NCBI GenBank assembly: GCA_017632155.1 | Contig: JAGBRZ010000143.1 | Span: forward strand, 1-33,544 | Length of the DNA: 33,544 nucleotides | Reading direction: 5' to 3' | Source of the DNA: Clostridia bacterium | GTDB taxonomy: Bacteria > Bacillota_A > Clostridia > Oscillospirales > CAG-272 | Shown: positions 31,553 to 33,544 of the stretch, in pieces | How positions within the stretch are numbered: position 1 is the stretch's first letter | How the letters are laid out: the number at the start of each line of letters is the position of its first letter | Notes under the pieces: model-generated | Databases searched by the model: none | What the model was told of the DNA's origin: nothing | The model's input: only the letters and a program-made list of their open reading frames with translations | Translations under genes and position numbers: made by a program

Positions 31553-32620
31553 TTAATCTCTATGCTCGCAATAGAGGCATCTGTATTTTCCGTCGACGCC
31601 TTTGCGGAAGAGGTGGGGGAGCTCCTGCTCTGTGGTTACGATGCAGCCCTTGTTGTCGCAGGTGAGGTCGGTGCGGTATTCGGCGTCCTCCTCGGGGGCT
31701 TCGCAGTCTTTTTCTGCAAGAAGCTTTAGGATGAGCGCCATTCTCATATACTTTGCGTTAAGTACCTGCTCAAAGTAGCACGCGCGGGGGTCCTTATCGA
31801 CTGCTGTGCTGATCTCGTTGACTCTGGGCAGCGGGTGGAGAACGATGAGATCGCTCTTTGCAAGCTCCATCTTTGCCATATCGAGGACATAGCTGTCCTT
31901 GAGGCGGAGATATTCCTCCTCGCTCGCGAAACGCTCGTGCTGGATTCGGGTCATATAGAGCACGTCGAGATCGCCAATGACCTCTGTCATCGACTCGGTT
32001 TCGTAATACTCCATACCGTTCGCCTTGATGGTTTCGTACTTAACGTACTCGGGGAGCTTGAGTTCCTTCGGGGAGATGAGCACGATCTTAATGCCGGTGT
32101 ATCTCGAAAGCGCCTGAATCAGCGAATGGACGGTTCTGCCGTACTTGAGGTCGCCGCAGAAGCCGACGGTGAGGCCGTCGAACTTATGCTTATGTCTGCG
32201 GATGGTGCAGAGGTCGGCAAGGGTCTGGGTGGGATGGCTGTGAGAGCCGTCACCCGCGTTGATAACGGGGATCGATGCATTCTTCGACGCAACGTAAGCC
32301 GAGCCCGCAAGGGGATGGCGCATTGCGATGATGTCGGCATAGCAGGAAACGACGCGAGCAGTATCAGCTACGCTTTCGCCCTTCGAAGAGGACGAATTTC
32401 CGCCCGCCTCAAAGCCGAGAACGCTGCCGCCGAGCTCGAGCATTGCCGCCTCGAAGGAAAGGCGGGTTCTGGTGGAGGGCTCGAAGAAGAGGGTCGCGAT
32501 CTTCTTGCCGTGACAAGCGGTTGCATATTTCGCGGGGTTTGCAATTATATCGTCAGCGGTGTCAAGAAGTGCGCCGACTTCCTCCTTGCTGAGGTCAAAA
32601 ACATTGATCAGGCTTCTCAT
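31553..32620 (-). CDS. pyrB: Aspartate carbamoyltransferase fused to a PyrI-like zinc module
   Basis: Condenses carbamoyl phosphate and aspartate in pyrimidine synthesis. 355 residues; the start overlaps the pyrE stop (ATGA). The catalytic chain is complete: FEPSTRTR at 46-53, SSSSKGES at 76-83 (the Lys loop), RHP at 101-103, HPTQ at 129-132 and HPLPR in the second half. The chain normally ends near 305-315 residues. Here about 40 extra residues follow with C321-x4-C326 and C348-x2-C351 plus RCLYCE, matching the zinc-binding domain of the regulatory chain PyrI. PyrI's N-terminal nucleotide-binding domain is absent. The zinc domain normally joins catalytic and regulatory chains, so subunit assembly and regulation may differ here. 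Confidence 0.93.
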   Translation of the reverse strand: MRSLINVFDLSKEEVGALLDTADDIIANPAKYATACHGKKIATLFFEPSTRTRLSFEAAMLELGGSVLGFEAGGNSSSSKGESVADTARVVSCYADIIAMRHPLAGSAYVASKNASIPVINAGDGSHSHPTQTLADLCTIRRHKHKFDGLTVGFCGDLKYGRTVHSLIQALSRYTGIKIVLISPKELKLPEYVKYETIKANGMEYYETESMTEVIGDLDVLYMTRIQHERFASEEEYLRLKDSYVLDMAKMELAKSDLIVLHPLPRVNEISTAVDKDPRACYFEQVLNAKYMRMALILKLLAEKDCEAPEEDAEYRTDLTCDNKGCIVTTEQELPHLFRKGVDGKYRCLYCEHRD

Positions 32621-33270
32621 TTTGCACCGTTTACCTTAAGATAATTCTTAATTCTCTCAACGTTTTCGCGGTTTGCCTCGTCGGCCTCAAGATACTCGAT
32701 GATGTCGTAAACGTCGACGATAGAATATACGGGGAAGCCGAACTGCTCCTCGATCTCCTGCATTGCGCCCTTTTCGCCCTGGCCCTTTTCCTTGCGGTCG
32801 ACCATGATGAAGGTTGCGGCAACCTTTGTGCCCTCGAGGTGGGAGAGGATCTCCATACTCTCGCGGATAGCAGTGCCTGCGGTGATAACGTCCTCGATGA
32901 TGACGATCTCCTCGCCGGGGGTGGGTACGTAACCTACGAATACGCCGCCCTCGCCGTGGTCCTTGACTTCCTTACGGTTGAAGAAGAAGGGAACGTTGAG
33001 GCCGTTCTTCGAAAGCGCAACTGCGGCGGAAACCGAGAGAGAGATGCCCTTGTATGCAGGACCGTAAAGAACAGCCTTCTTTGCGCCGAGCTTCTCGAAA
33101 TATGCCTTTGCATAGAACTCGCCGAGCTTTGCGATGTCGTCGCCGGTCTTGATCATACCCGCGTTGATGAAGTACGGGATCTTGCGTCCGCTCTTCGCGG
33201 TGAAATCGCCGAACTTCAAAACTCCCGCAGTCTCTAAAAACTGTATAAACTCTCTTTTGTAGCCTTCCAT
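32617..33270 (-). CDS. pyrE: Orotate phosphoribosyltransferase
   Basis: Transfers phosphoribose from PRPP to orotate, giving OMP. 217 residues; AAGGAG precedes ATG 33270. The PRPP-binding loop VIIEDVITAGTAI is at 123-135, KSGRKIPYF at 26-34 matches the family's substrate-binding start, and the flexible loop NRKEVKDHGEGG is at 98-109. It is the first gene of a pyrE-pyrB operon with a 4-base overlap. Upstream there are only about 50 bases before a copy of the mobile repeat, and I find no clear promoter or PyrR-type attenuator, so transcription may come from beyond or inside the repeat. Confidence 0.93.
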   Translation of the reverse strand: MEGYKREFIQFLETAGVLKFGDFTAKSGRKIPYFINAGMIKTGDDIAKLGEFYAKAYFEKLGAKKAVLYGPAYKGISLSVSAAVALSKNGLNVPFFFNRKEVKDHGEGGVFVGYVPTPGEEIVIIEDVITAGTAIRESMEILSHLEGTKVAATFIMVDRKEKGQGEKGAMQEIEEQFGFPVYSIVDVYDIIEYLEADEANRENVERIKNYLKVNGAK

Positions 33271-33544
33271 ATTATTTTTCTCCTTTTTGATTTTTGACAG
33301 AATAAAAATGGGGGTATGGGGGCGAAGCCCCCATAAAAAGAAACGATGTCATCCTGAGGGCGCGTCCGCAGACCGCGTGGCGCCCGAAGGATCTCGTGGC
33401 GCGCGAATTGTTCTTCGCGCGGCGCGGTGCCATTACGAAGTGGTCTACTCTGCATCCGCCGGTGCACAGGTTTGCGCACCCAAGCTTCACTCAGATCATC
33501 ATACTTCGGATTGACCGCACGAATGAGATCGCGTTTCTTTTGCC
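33234..33544 (-). CDS. Second GIY-YIG nuclease copy, C-terminal part, frame altered (partial)
   Basis: Reading leftward from the window edge, the frame encodes QKKRDLIRAVNPKYDDLSEA, almost identical to the C-terminal part of the nuclease at 2510-2848. After GCTTGGG the copies differ by one base in length. This copy therefore leaves the original frame, misses the TAA used by copy 1, and stays open through the repeat to a TAG at 33234-33236 inside the start of pyrE. The N-terminal part is outside the window. The extended tail is probably not functional. Confidence 0.55.
   Translation of the reverse strand, partial: QKKRDLIRAVNPKYDDLSEAWVRKPVHRRMQSRPLRNGTAPREEQFARHEILRAPRGLRTRPQDDIVSFYGGFAPIPPFLFCQKSKRRKIIWKATKESLYSF
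33315..33460 (-). repeat. Third copy of the GIY-YIG cassette repeat arm, upstream of pyrE
   Basis: The core at 33348-33447 (TCATCCTGAGGGCGCGTCCG, CCGAAGGATCTCGTG, GGCGCGGTGCCATTACGAAG) matches the right arm at 2841-2936 in the same position relative to its nuclease gene. It includes a hairpin TATGGGGGC-GAA-GCCCCCATA at 33315-33335. That hairpin corresponds to the one at 2944-2966 but has different, compensated outer base pairs. Confidence 0.75.

Noticed and set aside
31835..32644. 269-residue rightward open frame opposite pyrB
   Set aside because: It is antisense to pyrB, which has all catalytic motifs and a coupled start with pyrE.

Overview
The window looks like a chromosomal segment from an uncultured, probably gut-dwelling member of the Clostridia (Bacillota). 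This is inferred from strong Shine-Dalgarno sites before most genes, several near-consensus sigma-70-type promoters with 17-base spacers, a sugar-dominated gene set (GH43 enzyme, sugar ABC importer, Gfo/Idh/MocA dehydrogenases), a cohesin/dockerin pair, and GC-rich genes separated by AT-rich gaps. No species can be named from the sequence alone.

Layout. 1-52: start of a leftward gene that runs off the window. 53-879: AT-rich gap with a hairpin and three TTTTCCACA boxes. 880-2195: an unrecognised, possibly beta-propeller protein and a small zinc-ribbon protein. 2233-2988: a GIY-YIG nuclease gene bounded by long inverted repeats; a second copy of the module enters at the right edge of the window next to pyrE. 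3057-5739: cca (tRNA CCA-adding enzyme), an alpha/beta hydrolase and a small YegP-like protein. 5960-7231: AI-2E family membrane protein whose 3' end lies in a 138-bp tandem repeat. 7867-15638: a long rightward run with a sugar isomerase/epimerase, two paralogous glycerophosphodiesterase lipoproteins, a DUF559 remnant, a small membrane protein, two paralogous Gfo/Idh/MocA dehydrogenases and an esterase. 15670-16442: many hairpins, tRNA-Trp and a 110-bp direct repeat.

16441-22692: URO-D superfamily protein (leftward), a 546-residue MORN-repeat protein and an AEC permease (rightward), a P-loop kinase (leftward) and a GH43 enzyme (rightward). 22695-23679: two arrays of tiny hairpins with an exact 22-base period, in opposite orientation, enclosing a divergent pair of small genes (ribbon-helix-helix regulator and a short SLOG-like protein). 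23754-27868: a leftward sugar ABC importer (two permeases, binding protein, no ATPase) followed by an OB-fold-like lipoprotein. 28066-31451: a cohesin-dockerin protein and a large cohesin-like, cysteine-rich, membrane-anchored protein. 31553-33270: pyrE-pyrB, with PyrB carrying a PyrI-like zinc module.

How the genes may work together (inference). The 7.9-15.6 kb run has the enzyme classes expected for releasing a polyol or sugar from a glycerophosphodiester outside the cell and oxidising and isomerising it inside. The 28-31.5 kb pair could be a small surface-assembly system in which a dockerin-bearing adaptor docks to a wall- or membrane-anchored partner. The most unusual non-coding structures are the two 22-base-period hairpin arrays and the GIY-YIG inverted-repeat module, which both use the same very short hairpin design (stem ending in GC, three-base loop).
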